From Bradyrhizobium lablabi (GTDB taxonomy: Bacteria; Pseudomonadota; Alphaproteobacteria; Rhizobiales; Xanthobacteraceae): 64,000 nt of DNA. Of this stretch, positions 44,592 to 54,069 are shown piece after piece. The stretch is taken from assembly GCF_900141755.1 (NCBI RefSeq), contig NZ_LT670844.1, forward strand, positions 2,046,001 to 2,110,000, read 5' to 3'. Under the pieces are notes generated by a model that had not been told where the DNA came from, did not search any database, and saw nothing but the letters and a program-made list of their open reading frames with translations. Each line of letters starts with the position of its first letter. Position 1 is the first letter of the stretch. A program made the translations under genes and the position numbers.

Positions 44592-45554
44592 TTAATCTCC
44601 GGCGGCGTGAAGCACGTAGTCGCCGTTCAGTCCGAGCCCTTGGACGCGGGCAAGCTCGGCGAGGCGTCGATCTCTTCCGCGGCCGGCCAGTACGGCGATG
44701 AATTGAATGGTCTCGGCGATGAGCGCGCGCGGGACGGTGACGACGGCTTCCTGAATCAACTGTTCCATCCTGCGGAGCGCGCCGAGTGCCGATCCCGCAT
44801 GGATGGTGCCGACGCCACCCGGATGCCCGGTGCCCCAGGCCTTGAGCAGGTCGAGCGCTTCGGCTCCGCGCACCTCACCGATCGGGATGCGATCAGGACG
44901 CAATCGAAGCGAAGAGCGAACCAGATCGGAAAGCGAGGCGACGCCATCCTTGGTACGCAGCGCCACGAGATTCGGCGCTTTGCACTGCAGTTCACGGGTA
45001 TCTTCGATCAGCACGACGCGATCGGCGGTCTTTGCGACCTCCGCCAACAGCGCATTCGTGAGTGTGGTCTTGCCGGTCGAGGTGCCGCCGGCGACAAGAA
45101 TGTTACGGCGATCGGCCACGGCCGCACGCAATGTCTCGGCCTGCCCCGCCCGCATGATGCCGGCCGCGACGTAGTTATCGAGGGTGAAGACCGCGACAGC
45201 GGGTTTGCGAATCGCGAAGGCCGGCGCCGCCACGACTGGTGGCAGCAGGCCCTCAAAACGCTCGCCGGTTTCGGGCAACTCGGCTGATACCCGCGGCGAA
45301 CCCGGATGCACTTCGGTGCCGATATGGTGCGCAACCAGACGGATGATCCGTTCGCCGTCACTGGGCGACAGACGCTCGCCGGTATCGACCAATCCGCCGG
45401 CCAGCCGATCGATCCAGAGCCGGCCGTCGGGATTAAGCATCACCTCAACGACTGCGGGGTCCTCCAGCCAGAGCGCAATGCTCGGGCCAAGGGCGGTGCG
45501 CAACATGCGCGCGCCACGCGACGTCGCTTCCTGATTGAGATCATGGATTGCCAC
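44592..45554 (-). CDS. trbB: Conjugal transfer ATPase TrbB (VirB11)
   Basis: 320 residues. The secretion ATPase has Walker [21 protein letters not shown], the Asp box [12 protein letters not shown], Walker B-like [20 protein letters not shown] and the His box [14 protein letters not shown]. It forms a hexamer at the cytoplasmic base of the T4SS. It starts the trb operon and ends two bases before trbC. The 153-bp gap upstream could hold a promoter. Confidence 0.94.
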   Translation of the reverse strand: MAIHDLNQEATSRGARMLRTALGPSIALWLEDPAVVEVMLNPDGRLWIDRLAGGLVDTGERLSPSDGERIIRLVAHHIGTEVHPGSPRVSAELPETGERFEGLLPPVVAAPAFAIRKPAVAVFTLDNYVAAGIMRAGQAETLRAAVADRRNILVAGGTSTGKTTLTNALLAEVAKTADRVVLIEDTRELQCKAPNLVALRTKDGVASLSDLVRSSLRLRPDRIPIGEVRGAEALDLLKAWGTGHPGGVGTIHAGSALGALRRMEQLIQEAVVTVPRALIAETIQFIAVLAGRGRDRRLAELARVQGLGLNGDYVLHAAGD

Positions 45555-45707
45555 TTGCGTCCCCCAACATCACTGACCAATTTTGGCGACCGCGAGTTGC
45601 GGTCGTGATGCCGGGATGATTAGAAAAGGCAGGATGTGTGATCGCGCAACAACATCTGATCAGGCGTAGTGCTCTGGCGTAGAAAGGCAGGGCGACGGCG
45701 GAACCGC

Positions 45708-46148
45708 TTAGGAGGAACTATCTGTTCGGTCCGACGCTCCGTCCGTGGGATTCACGTCTCGCGATATTTCCTGCGCCAGACTCTGTCCCCTTGCCAACCG
45801 CCGTCCAAGTGCTTCGACAAATCCTTCATAGCGTTCACGGCCCTTCGACTGAGCGGCGGCCTGCGCAGCATCCGGCAGCGGTGGCGTGACCGTCAACCAA
45901 AAGCGCACGAAGAGCGCCAATGCTTCGTTCGAAATGGTGAGGTGACGCTCCAACCGCTCAACCTGCCGCGTTAGGCGATCAAGCCTGCGGCCGAGCGCCG
46001 CCTCCATCCGTTCCGAATTATCTGGCGACAGGTAGGAGGAGAGTGCCGTTTCGACGACGAGTGCCTGCGGCACGCGCTTACAGCTCGCGTAATCGGCGAG
46101 TTGTCCCGCGAGATCCGGCGGCAGACGAAATGTGTGCTTGGTTCGCAT
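45708..46148 (-). CDS. CopG-type ribbon-helix-helix regulator of the transfer region
   Basis: 146 residues. The N-terminus (MRTKHTFRLPPDLAGQLADY, then RVPQALVVETALSSYLSPDN) is a ribbon-helix-helix DNA-binding motif. A predicted coiled coil (RRLDRLTRQVERLERHLTIS) and an FVRFWLTVTPPLPDAAQAAA segment follow. The whole protein aligns with residues 1-135 of the fusion protein at 48230-50032. It lies ten bases after traG and probably controls the transfer operon or assists the relaxosome, as small RHH proteins do in other systems. Confidence 0.85.
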   Translation of the reverse strand: MRTKHTFRLPPDLAGQLADYASCKRVPQALVVETALSSYLSPDNSERMEAALGRRLDRLTRQVERLERHLTISNEALALFVRFWLTVTPPLPDAAQAAAQSKGRERYEGFVEALGRRLARGQSLAQEISRDVNPTDGASDRTDSSS

Positions 46149-46158
46149 CGATCAGTCC

Positions 46159-48156
46159 CTAGAGGTCGATGCCGTCGCCTGGATCCATCGCCGCCTGACG
46201 GGCCAGACCACGAGCTTGCTTACGGAGCGAGCGAGCGCGCACGGCGTCATCATCGGGGTCTTCCTCCCCGAAGACAAATTCCGGCGACGGTTTCGCTTGC
46301 TCAGGCAAAATCTCTTCGTGTTGGGGAAGTTCCGGCTCTCGGCGAATACCGCCATTCGCGGGATCATCGATATGCGTCTCGCCGGACGAACTGATGTCCC
46401 GCCCAGCGCTGACCGCAGGAGCTGGCAGTTGACTCCAATCGTCAGGCGAAGGCGCACCAGTATGCTTACTCACGACCGGTGGCGCCAAAACCCGTTCCGT
46501 CAATTGTGGATCTTCAAAATAACGAGCCTTCTTTGCCCGGATCGGCGCAACGCCTGAGACCAGCACCAGCTCATCGCCTGGCGGCAGCTGCATCACTTCG
46601 CCTGATGTAAGCAGCGGTCGCGCCGTCTCCTGACGAGAGACCATCAAATGACCAAGCCAGGGGCTGAGCCTGTGGCCGGCGTAGTTCTTCATCGCCCGCA
46701 TCTCGGTCGCGGTTCCCAGCGCGTCCGAGACGCGTTTGGCGGTGCGCTCGTCGTTGGTCGCAAAGGACACCCGCACGTGGCAATTGTCGAGGATGGCGTT
46801 GTTCGGTCCGTAGGCCTTCTCAATCTGGTTAAGCGACTGGGCAATCAAGAAGCTCTTGAGGCCGTATCCTGCCATGAAGGCAAGCGCCGACTCGAAAAAG
46901 TCGAGGCGACCGAGTGCGGGAAATTCATCGAGCATCAGCAATAGCCGATGGCGCCGCCCTTTGGCATGCAGATCCTCTGTCAGACGCCGGCCGATCTGGT
47001 TGAGGATCAAGCGCACCAGAGGCTTAGTACGACTGATATCGGACGGTGGCACGACGAGATACAGAGTGGTGGGCCGATCGCTCTCGACGAGGTCGCGGAT
47101 GCGCCATTCACAGTGACGGGTCACATTTGCCACGACCGGGTCGCGATAAAGTCCGAGGAACGACATCGCGGTTGAAAGCACGCCGGATCGTTCATTCTCG
47201 CTCTTGTTGAGAAGTTCCCGCGCGGCCGAGGCGATAACCGGATGCGGCCCGGCTTCGCCGAGATGCGCGGTTGTCATCATTGCCCGGAGCGTGGTCTCGA
47301 TCGGCCGTTTCGGATCGGAGAGGAAGCCGGCAACACCCGCTAGCGTTTTGTCTGGTTCGGCATAAAGGACGTGAAGGATGGCGCCGACGAGCAAGGCGTG
47401 GCTGGTTTTCTCCCAATGGTTGCGACGTTCGAGCGATCCCTCGGGGTCAACCAGCACATCGGCGACGTTCTGGACATCGCGCACCTCCCATTCGCCGCGA
47501 CGGACCTCAAGCAACGGATTGTACGCTGCCGACTTCGTGTTGGTCGGGTCGAACAGCAGCACACGGCCATGCCGGGCACGGAAGCCCGACGTCAAACTCC
47601 AGTTCTCGCCCTTGATGTCGTGGACAATGCAACTGCCCGGCCAAGTCAAAAGCGTCGGCACCACCAGGCCAACGCCCTTGCCCGATCGCGTCGGGGCGAA
47701 GCACAGCACATGTTCCGGCCCATCGTGGCGCAGATAATCGCGCTCAAATTGGCCGAGGATGACACCGTCTGGCGCGGCAAGGCCGGCGGCACGAATTTCC
47801 GCCAGCGTTGCCCAGCGGGCCGAGCCATAGGTCGCGGCAACCTTGGCCTCACGCGCCCGCCACACCGACATGCCGATAGCGACCGCGATCGAGATGAACC
47901 CGCCGGAGGCCGCGATGTAGGCGCCCTCGACGAAGACATGTGGCGCATAGGCATCGAACGCATACCACCACCAGAAGAACGACGGCGGTAGGTATACGGG
48001 AACGCCGGTGGCAATTTCGAACCAAGGCTGGCCTAGTTGCGGCTGGTAGCCGAGCTTCCAGGCGACCCACTGCGTCGCCGCCCACGTCGTGGCGAGCACG
48101 ATCGCAAGTACGACGAGGATCTGGCCCCACAAGATTCGGGTTGCGGACATGGCCAT
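46159..48156 (-). CDS. traG: Type IV coupling protein TraG (VirD4)
   Basis: 665 residues. N-terminal membrane helices (ILVVLAIVLATTWAATQWVA, IAASGGFISIAVAIGMSVWR) are followed by an ATPase with Walker A CFAPTRSGKGVGLVVPTLLT, the DIKGEN motif, Walker B LLLMLDEFPALGRLDF and LIAQSLNQIEKAYG. The C-terminus is acidic and hydrophilic. It brings the relaxase-DNA complex to the T4SS channel. The length is normal for the family and no damage is seen. Confidence 0.94.
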   Translation of the reverse strand: MAMSATRILWGQILVVLAIVLATTWAATQWVAWKLGYQPQLGQPWFEIATGVPVYLPPSFFWWWYAFDAYAPHVFVEGAYIAASGGFISIAVAIGMSVWRAREAKVAATYGSARWATLAEIRAAGLAAPDGVILGQFERDYLRHDGPEHVLCFAPTRSGKGVGLVVPTLLTWPGSCIVHDIKGENWSLTSGFRARHGRVLLFDPTNTKSAAYNPLLEVRRGEWEVRDVQNVADVLVDPEGSLERRNHWEKTSHALLVGAILHVLYAEPDKTLAGVAGFLSDPKRPIETTLRAMMTTAHLGEAGPHPVIASAARELLNKSENERSGVLSTAMSFLGLYRDPVVANVTRHCEWRIRDLVESDRPTTLYLVVPPSDISRTKPLVRLILNQIGRRLTEDLHAKGRRHRLLLMLDEFPALGRLDFFESALAFMAGYGLKSFLIAQSLNQIEKAYGPNNAILDNCHVRVSFATNDERTAKRVSDALGTATEMRAMKNYAGHRLSPWLGHLMVSRQETARPLLTSGEVMQLPPGDELVLVSGVAPIRAKKARYFEDPQLTERVLAPPVVSKHTGAPSPDDWSQLPAPAVSAGRDISSSGETHIDDPANGGIRREPELPQHEEILPEQAKPSPEFVFGEEDPDDDAVRARSLRKQARGLARQAAMDPGDGIDL

Positions 48157-48229
48157 CGAGGTTAAATGCCGCGCGGGACGCGGTCGGCAAGCGCCACATT
48201 GTTCGGTGCGTACAACCGACAGCTGTCGG

Positions 48230-50032
48230 CTAGGATTCGGATGGCCGCGGTCGCCACGCGACAGGTGGTCGCAAGGAGGCGCGCGGCATCACGAACCAAA
48301 TCCATGCGGCGACCTGGAAGGCAACATTGAGAGCGAAGGCGGTTCGGTAGGCCTCTTCCGGATAATGTCCGGCATCTGGGAGCCATTGTTGGACCACGAG
48401 GCCCGTCGCATATTGCACGGCGAATGCCATGGCGACATGAAACAGATTCAGCGCCCCGTTCGCCCGCCCGGTCAATGCCTTGGGGAAATACTCGGCCAGA
48501 ATGGCGTAACTTAGCACGGTTGCCGCGCCGGTCGCCGCCACACCGCTCCACAGCACATAGGACGGCAAGGGCAACCGCAGGATCAACGCCAACTGAATCG
48601 CGATAAAGAGGGTCGCGACCAGCCCCAGCAGTACTTCCGGTCCGACACCGCGGCGCCGCAGCCGATCGGCCGCGATGCCCAGCCCGATGCCACCAACACC
48701 GAGCGCGATCGCCATCATGAAGAGATGTCGCACCACCCCGGCCCGGTCGAAACCATCGACGTCGGCGAACCACTGTGCTGCCCACAGCCCCTGCAACGCC
48801 CAGGCCGTTCCGATAGAGCTCGCCGAGAGCGGCGCGAGACGCCAGAAGCGCGGATCGCCAAAAACCTTCTTCAAGCCGACCGAGACCGCTTTGCTTCTCG
48901 CCGGCGCCGCCTCCGGCACCACGAGGTGGACCAGGATCGCGCAGACCGCGGTCAGCGCCGCCAACAGACCGAAGAGTTCACGCCACCCGATCCGGGCAAG
49001 CAACAGTTCGGCCGGCCACGTCGCGGTCACCGCCCCGAGTGCGCCCAGCATGACCATCAAACCGTTCAGGAGCGGCACTCGCTCCCTGGGAAACCAGAGA
49101 ACGAGGGCTTGCATGCCCGCGGTCAAGGCGGCGGCGACGCCGAGACCGATCAGGGCGCGGCCCAGAAGCAGCATCGGGAAATTCTCCGACGCCGCGAACA
49201 ACGCCGAGCCGAGCGCCGCCACCACCATCAATGCGCTTTGGACCCGCCGCGGACCATAGCGGTCCAGGAGGATGCCGATCGGGATCTGGGCGGCGGCGAA
49301 TGTCAGGAAGTAGACCGACGTCAGCAAGCCGAGATCGCCGGCACCCAACCCCAGATCTGTCGCGAGGGGCGTTGCCATGACCGCATTGATGGACCGGAAC
49401 AGATAGGCCGCGTAATAGCCGGTGACGAAGGGCAGGAATACGCGAAGGATCAACGACCCGTTCGCGGCCAGGTTTGCTGCCACCTGTCGCCCGGTCACGC
49501 GCGAGGACTGCGCGGATTTTTCCGGGACAGCCGCCTCATCTTCATTGTTATCATCGTTGTTGCCGCGGCTGATCGTGGTGTCGATGAAACGTGCCTTCAA
49601 GACGTCGTCTCGAGGGGCAGCCGCCCTCGCCGCGCTGACCCTGTCGATCGTTTCTTGAATGAGGGGAACGCCCCGATCGACACGCCTTTCCACCTGCGCC
49701 GCGAACTCCTCGAAACGTTTGGCCCCGAGCGCAAAGGCCGCCTCTTGTGCGGCGGCCGGCAATAGCGGCGTCACCGCCAAATGGAAGCGTGCGTGAAGTG
49801 CGACCGTCTCATTCACGATCCGGAGATTGCGATCGAGTTGCTCGAGCTGGCCACTCATGGCCGCGAACTGACGGGCCAATGTCGCAGTATCGCTGAAGTC
49901 ATCCTCAGATCCCAACAAACGATCGAGGGCCTCTTCGACCAGCGCCGATTTGGTAACGCCGGGACGGGTGGCCGCTTCAGCCAAACGCGCGGCCATGCCG
50001 TCGGAGAGATAGACACCAATTCTGGGCTTCAT
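48230..50032 (-). CDS. Ribbon-helix-helix domain fused to MFS transporter
   Basis: 600 residues in two parts. Residues 1-135 (MKPRIGVYLSDGMAARLAEA, VTKSALVEEALDRLLGSEDD, coiled segment QLEQLDRNLRIVNETVALHA) match the CopG-type protein at 45708 over its full length. An acidic linker (NNDDNNEDEA) follows, then from about 195 a 12-helix MFS transporter: VFLPFVTGYYAAYLFRSINA, GLLTSVYFLTFAAAQIPIGI, LLDRYGPRR (the conserved motif A type loop) and GRALIGLGVAAALTAGMQAL. One reading frame with no stop joins them. It would place a DNA-binding domain on the inner membrane. Its substrate is unknown; a role in signal or drug export is only a guess. Confidence 0.85.
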   Translation of the reverse strand: MKPRIGVYLSDGMAARLAEAATRPGVTKSALVEEALDRLLGSEDDFSDTATLARQFAAMSGQLEQLDRNLRIVNETVALHARFHLAVTPLLPAAAQEAAFALGAKRFEEFAAQVERRVDRGVPLIQETIDRVSAARAAAPRDDVLKARFIDTTISRGNNDDNNEDEAAVPEKSAQSSRVTGRQVAANLAANGSLILRVFLPFVTGYYAAYLFRSINAVMATPLATDLGLGAGDLGLLTSVYFLTFAAAQIPIGILLDRYGPRRVQSALMVVAALGSALFAASENFPMLLLGRALIGLGVAAALTAGMQALVLWFPRERVPLLNGLMVMLGALGAVTATWPAELLLARIGWRELFGLLAALTAVCAILVHLVVPEAAPARSKAVSVGLKKVFGDPRFWRLAPLSASSIGTAWALQGLWAAQWFADVDGFDRAGVVRHLFMMAIALGVGGIGLGIAADRLRRRGVGPEVLLGLVATLFIAIQLALILRLPLPSYVLWSGVAATGAATVLSYAILAEYFPKALTGRANGALNLFHVAMAFAVQYATGLVVQQWLPDAGHYPEEAYRTAFALNVAFQVAAWIWFVMPRASLRPPVAWRPRPSES

Positions 50033-50065
50033 GTGAAAATTCCGCTCAAACGCAGATGATCGCGA

Positions 50066-50905
50066 TCACTTCAGATCCAGGCGAAACAATTCAGCATCGG
50101 CCCGCTCCTGATTGAGATGGGACATGAACGCCGTGGGCTCTTCCAGATTGATGCCATGGCCGGTATTGGGGCAGATCCATAGCCCGGCATTGGGCAGCAC
50201 GGATTTGAGCATCAAGTTGGTTTCGAGACAGGTGGCGTCCTCGTCACCCACGGCGAGCAATACCGGGATCGTCATTTCAGCGAATTTGTCGCGCAAATCG
50301 TGCAATGACGGCCGCACGGCTTGACAGCGCGCCATCGTGTGCGCCAAGCCCTGCGTCGAAAGCTGGCGCAGACGAGCGACGAATTCTTGCCAGCTTCTCG
50401 GATCCTTGTATTTCAACTGGATGCGAGCCGGCCCCCGCGCCATCCGCTCGGCCACGGCCGCCATCCCATGATCGATGAAGATCCGCGCAAGAACGGAAGT
50501 TTCCCGCAACCAATCGTCCCGCTGGGTGGGATGAGAACCCGACCCCACGCTGGCCGCAACGATGGCGCCGACTTTCTCGGGATAGCGCAGCCCGAATTGC
50601 AGGGCAGCATAACCGCCCGTGCTTAGTCCCACTAGATGGGCGCGTTCGATCGAAAGACCTCGCATCAGGGCGGCGATGTCGTCGGCCGCGCATTCCCAAC
50701 CATACAAGACGGCATCTTCGGGGACATCGCTTGGCGGATAGCCCCTAGCGTTATAGGCAATGCAACGGTAGCCGCGCGAGAAATGGCGAAGCTGGGCTTC
50801 CCATCCACGGAGGTCGGAAGCGAATTCATGGATGAAGATGATCGGGTCGCCGTGGCCGCTGTCCTCGACGTAAAGCCTCGCCCCATCAGCATCGACATAT
50901 GGCAT
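50066..50905 (-). CDS. Alpha/beta hydrolase (enol-lactonase-like)
   Basis: 279 residues from ATG 50905 (MPYVDADGARLYVEDSGHGD). The alpha/beta hydrolase fold is complete: oxyanion region IIFIHEFASDLRGW, nucleophile elbow LVGLSTGGYAALQ (Ser), acid AVGDEDATC (Asp) and histidine CPNTGHGINLEEP. It resembles 3-oxoadipate enol-lactonase-type hydrolases. It lies 33 bases upstream of the RHH-MFS gene in the same direction, between relaxase and coupling-protein genes. A lactone substrate, possibly an AHL, would fit this context but is speculation. Confidence 0.8.
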   Translation of the reverse strand: MPYVDADGARLYVEDSGHGDPIIFIHEFASDLRGWEAQLRHFSRGYRCIAYNARGYPPSDVPEDAVLYGWECAADDIAALMRGLSIERAHLVGLSTGGYAALQFGLRYPEKVGAIVAASVGSGSHPTQRDDWLRETSVLARIFIDHGMAAVAERMARGPARIQLKYKDPRSWQEFVARLRQLSTQGLAHTMARCQAVRPSLHDLRDKFAEMTIPVLLAVGDEDATCLETNLMLKSVLPNAGLWICPNTGHGINLEEPTAFMSHLNQERADAELFRLDLK

Positions 50906-51162
50906 CGCTTCTCGTCCCCATTCCACAACCTGCGCATCGCACGCGCAGAAGCAGAACATTCGATCGAGATACAATCGGTCCACCCGGAGCATCGGGCCTT
51001 GGCGTGGCGTGGCGTGGAATCACCGATAGGCCGGACCTCATCAGGATTTGCAGAACGCGGTTGGGCCGCCGTCGAGCCGATTTCCCTGAGAATCAAGGTC
51101 CGCGCGACCGAACACGACCGCGGCCTTTCGGATGACGCACGGACGAAGCGGCAGGTTGCAGC

Positions 51163-52917
51163 TCAGAGTCCGAGCCCTCGCTTTCGACCAAAACTCCAGT
51201 CGACTCCGCCGCCCGGTAACGTGACGCCGGAAACATGGCGACCGAGCTGCTGTTCGAGCGCCGGACGCCAGGGCACGAGTTGGAAGCCGATACCATCGTC
51301 GAGCATCGCGAACCGGCCGGAGCTCAAGATCATCCTCTGGCGGTAAACTCCCGCGACAGCCTCATCTTCCGCCGAGGCGCGGTAGATCAGCCCGGTCTCG
51401 GCGCTTATCTTCGCGGCCGCCGCGCTCAGTTCTTGCTTCCGCAGGGTATTGAGCAAATCACGCGCGAAGATGACACGCTGTCCCTGCCGGCGTGCAAGGC
51501 CTTCACCGGCGAGATGTTCGACGCGCCGGTCCATGGCCTCCCGCACCTCCTCCCCGAAACCGCCTCCCATCACAACAGGCTCGCGCGCGAGAAGCTGGCG
51601 GTCCAACCAAGTCGCACCAGGCGCCATGATCTGATGCTGCAAGGAGAGGTCCGATCGAACAGCCAGAGAGCGTCTGTTCCGACCGTTGGCGTCCTGATAG
51701 GTGCGTGCCTCCACGATCGCGCCAGGCGCAGCATCGCCGGTCAACTCAATATCCTGGAACTGAAGATGGTGCGTCCTGCCGTCGACCCCTTCGACGATCG
51801 CATACGCGGAGCCCCTCAATTCGTCATGGAGGCCGCGCGCCACCAGCCGACCGCGCACGGGATCGCCAAGGTCATCGCCATGCACGGCAAAACCCGACAT
51901 ATCGGCCTCACGACCTGCGCCCGTCATGACCCGGTGCATGGTCTTGATGATGTCGCCACGGATCCCGAGATCGCGAAGCGTCTGCTCGAGGCCCGACTTC
52001 AACGTCCAGCAAGCCGGAGCAACTTGTTCGGCCAAACCCAAGCGCTCGAGTTTTGCGGCTCGGCCGAGCAAAAGGCGGCGAAGCTGAGGGTCCTCACTCG
52101 AAGCGCCAGGGCGTAGATCGGCGAGCCCGGCACCTTCGTCTGCGATGTTGCGCAACGCCCGGTCGAGGCTGGTCCAGCGTTCAGCCTCGACTTCCCGTTC
52201 CAGAGCGGATCGGATCTCGTGTTCGCTGCGCGGCCCCAGTTCCAAGGTCACCCGTTCAGACGCACGGTCGCGGAAGCCACGACTGATGTAGTCGCGGCTG
52301 ATGACGAGATCCTTCCCATCCTCGCCACGACCACGGATCAAAACATGGACATGCGGGTTGTCGGTATTCCAATGGTCGACCGCCACCCAATCGAGTTTCG
52401 AGCCAAGGTCGCGTTCGACGTCGCTCATCAATTCTCGTGTGAACGTGCGCAGGCTATCCAACTCGGCAGCGTCTTCGGGTGAGATGATGAAGCGGAAATG
52501 ATGCCGGTCATCCTCGCATCGCTCGGCAAACGCCTTCTCGTCGGTGGCGTCACCGTTCGCATCGAACATCTTGGCCTCCGCGCCATCGCGCGTGACGCCT
52601 TCACGCTTCAGATAGGTGATGTGCTTGGGTAGCGGCGCCGAACGGAAGCGTGTCCCGTGATGACGGACGACCCGCGCCTTCATGACCACCCTGCGAGAAG
52701 TGGAGCGCAACGACAAGGAGAGCGCCGCACGCCGGCCACGGCCGAAACGTGAGCGGCTGGCGCCGGCCCTACCATGGCCGAAACTCTCACCGATGTGCCC
52801 GGCCCTCTTTGCGGCCCTCATCACCTGCCCCACGAAGCTCTTCGGGCGCCTAGCCCCTTGGTTGCCGTGGCGGATGCGACCGGGCCGAATGTGGATGTCG
52901 TCGTCACGCGTGCTCAT
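51163..52917 (-). CDS. rlxS: Conjugative relaxase RlxS (VirD2-like, DUF3363)
   Basis: 584 residues. A basic N-terminal tail is followed by a relaxase domain with a likely catalytic Tyr102 (LPKHITYLKREGVTRDG), a RHHFRFIISPEDAAELDSL strand, and metal-binding histidines at 189 and 191 (WNTDNPHVHVLIRGRGEDGK). The C-terminal half is the DUF3363 region typical of RlxS proteins of Rhizobiales ICEs. RlxS nicks oriT and pilots the strand to the recipient. The length is close to the family norm. oriT is expected upstream, at 52918-53164. Confidence 0.9.
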   Translation of the reverse strand: MSTRDDDIHIRPGRIRHGNQGARRPKSFVGQVMRAAKRAGHIGESFGHGRAGASRSRFGRGRRAALSLSLRSTSRRVVMKARVVRHHGTRFRSAPLPKHITYLKREGVTRDGAEAKMFDANGDATDEKAFAERCEDDRHHFRFIISPEDAAELDSLRTFTRELMSDVERDLGSKLDWVAVDHWNTDNPHVHVLIRGRGEDGKDLVISRDYISRGFRDRASERVTLELGPRSEHEIRSALEREVEAERWTSLDRALRNIADEGAGLADLRPGASSEDPQLRRLLLGRAAKLERLGLAEQVAPACWTLKSGLEQTLRDLGIRGDIIKTMHRVMTGAGREADMSGFAVHGDDLGDPVRGRLVARGLHDELRGSAYAIVEGVDGRTHHLQFQDIELTGDAAPGAIVEARTYQDANGRNRRSLAVRSDLSLQHQIMAPGATWLDRQLLAREPVVMGGGFGEEVREAMDRRVEHLAGEGLARRQGQRVIFARDLLNTLRKQELSAAAAKISAETGLIYRASAEDEAVAGVYRQRMILSSGRFAMLDDGIGFQLVPWRPALEQQLGRHVSGVTLPGGGVDWSFGRKRGLGL

Positions 52918-53164
52918 GGCGCTGGACGTCCGTAAGAAAGAGACCGACGGCGCGCGGAACGTTGAAATTGTTGCACTTTGTGCCGCAAGAGCCAGCAGGT
53001 GCTATTGTCTCGATGTCCAAAATGTCTAGACCAACCAACCACATGCGCACGACGGAGGTCGGCGCTTTTCCCTTGCCATCCGTGGCTCGTATCTCCCCGT
53101 TCCCACAGCCTCACATCAGAGCACGCGACAATCCACGATGGACTACGATGAAGTGCGATCCAGG
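52918..53164. other. Likely oriT region upstream of rlxS
   Basis: This 247-bp non-coding gap between rlxS and the transglycosylase gene is where oriT lies in related ICEs. It contains an imperfect inverted repeat around TTGCACTTTGTGCCGCAA (52971-52988) and an AT-rich TGTCCAAAATGTCTAGACC string (53014-53032). No nic consensus could be recognised, so the exact site is not assigned. Confidence 0.4.
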
Positions 53165-54064
53165 TCATTGCGGGCGAACCTCGTCAGCACGACGGACAAA
53201 CAGGTTGTGCGACTGCGGCACGAGAGCGGAAAGATCGACAACTGCACGAACACCCGACGGGCGGCCTGGTTGCATGTCGGGTGATCGTCGATCATCAATC
53301 GAACGGCTCTCGCCGCGCACGACAAACAATGTCGCGCGCTGCCAATTAGACGAATCCGCAGCAGCGACCTTACGTTCGACCTGTCTGCCCCCGATCATCG
53401 GCGCAAGTGTCGCCACGCACGTCTGCGTTTCGTCGGGCAGCGGTCGGCCAGTTGCCAGATGGTGCTCGTAACGTCCAGGCCCTGCATTGTAGGCGGCAAG
53501 GAATCCTGGAGTGCCATAGCGGTCGTGCATCTCGCGCAGATACGCGGCGCCGGCCAGAATATTGTCGTGCGGATCGTAGGGATCGGTGCCGAGATTATAG
53601 CGGGCGCGCAACTCGATCCATGTCTCTGGCATGATCTGGGTCAGCCCCATGGCGCCTTTTCGCGAGCGCGCTCGGATGTCGCCAGCACTCTCAACACGCA
53701 TAACCGCGCGTATCCAATGTTCCGGGATAGCGAACCGTTTGGACGCCTCGGTGATAAAACCCGCCAAGGGATCGATGGGCAGACCGTTCGCTTGATGCGT
53801 GGACGACAACGCTCGCTCGGCATGCGCCGCAACGCTGAACAGCATTGGTGATGCGAAAATCGCGACTATGCACGCTATCGCCCCGAGAGATCGCAAGGCT
53901 GCCATCGTGCTCGCGGCCGTCCAGGGTAAAGCGCTATCGCGCCGGCCTCGCGGCCGCCCTGGACCGCCGCTGCGCGCGACGGCCATCACGAACTTGGTCG
54001 GGACGGAGGAATGGTGCTGCATTGAATCGAACAGAGGAATGACCGATTTTTCGGGACGGACCAT
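53165..54064 (-). CDS. Lytic transglycosylase (SLT domain)
   Basis: About 299 residues from ATG 54064 (MVRPEKSVIPLF), a start five bases after the traF stop; an ATG at 54088 is also in frame. A membrane or signal segment (GAIACIVAIFASPMLFSVAA) is followed by an SLT domain: IRAVMRVESAGDIRARSRKG with the catalytic Glu, AMGLTQIMPETWIEL, YDPHDNILAGAAYLREMHDR and FLAAYNAGPGRYEHH. It cuts peptidoglycan to let the transfer channel through the wall. The C-terminal 80 residues are low complexity. Confidence 0.88.
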   Translation of the reverse strand: MVRPEKSVIPLFDSMQHHSSVPTKFVMAVARSGGPGRPRGRRDSALPWTAASTMAALRSLGAIACIVAIFASPMLFSVAAHAERALSSTHQANGLPIDPLAGFITEASKRFAIPEHWIRAVMRVESAGDIRARSRKGAMGLTQIMPETWIELRARYNLGTDPYDPHDNILAGAAYLREMHDRYGTPGFLAAYNAGPGRYEHHLATGRPLPDETQTCVATLAPMIGGRQVERKVAAADSSNWQRATLFVVRGESRSIDDRRSPDMQPGRPSGVRAVVDLSALVPQSHNLFVRRADEVRPQ

Positions 54065-54069
54065 CACGA

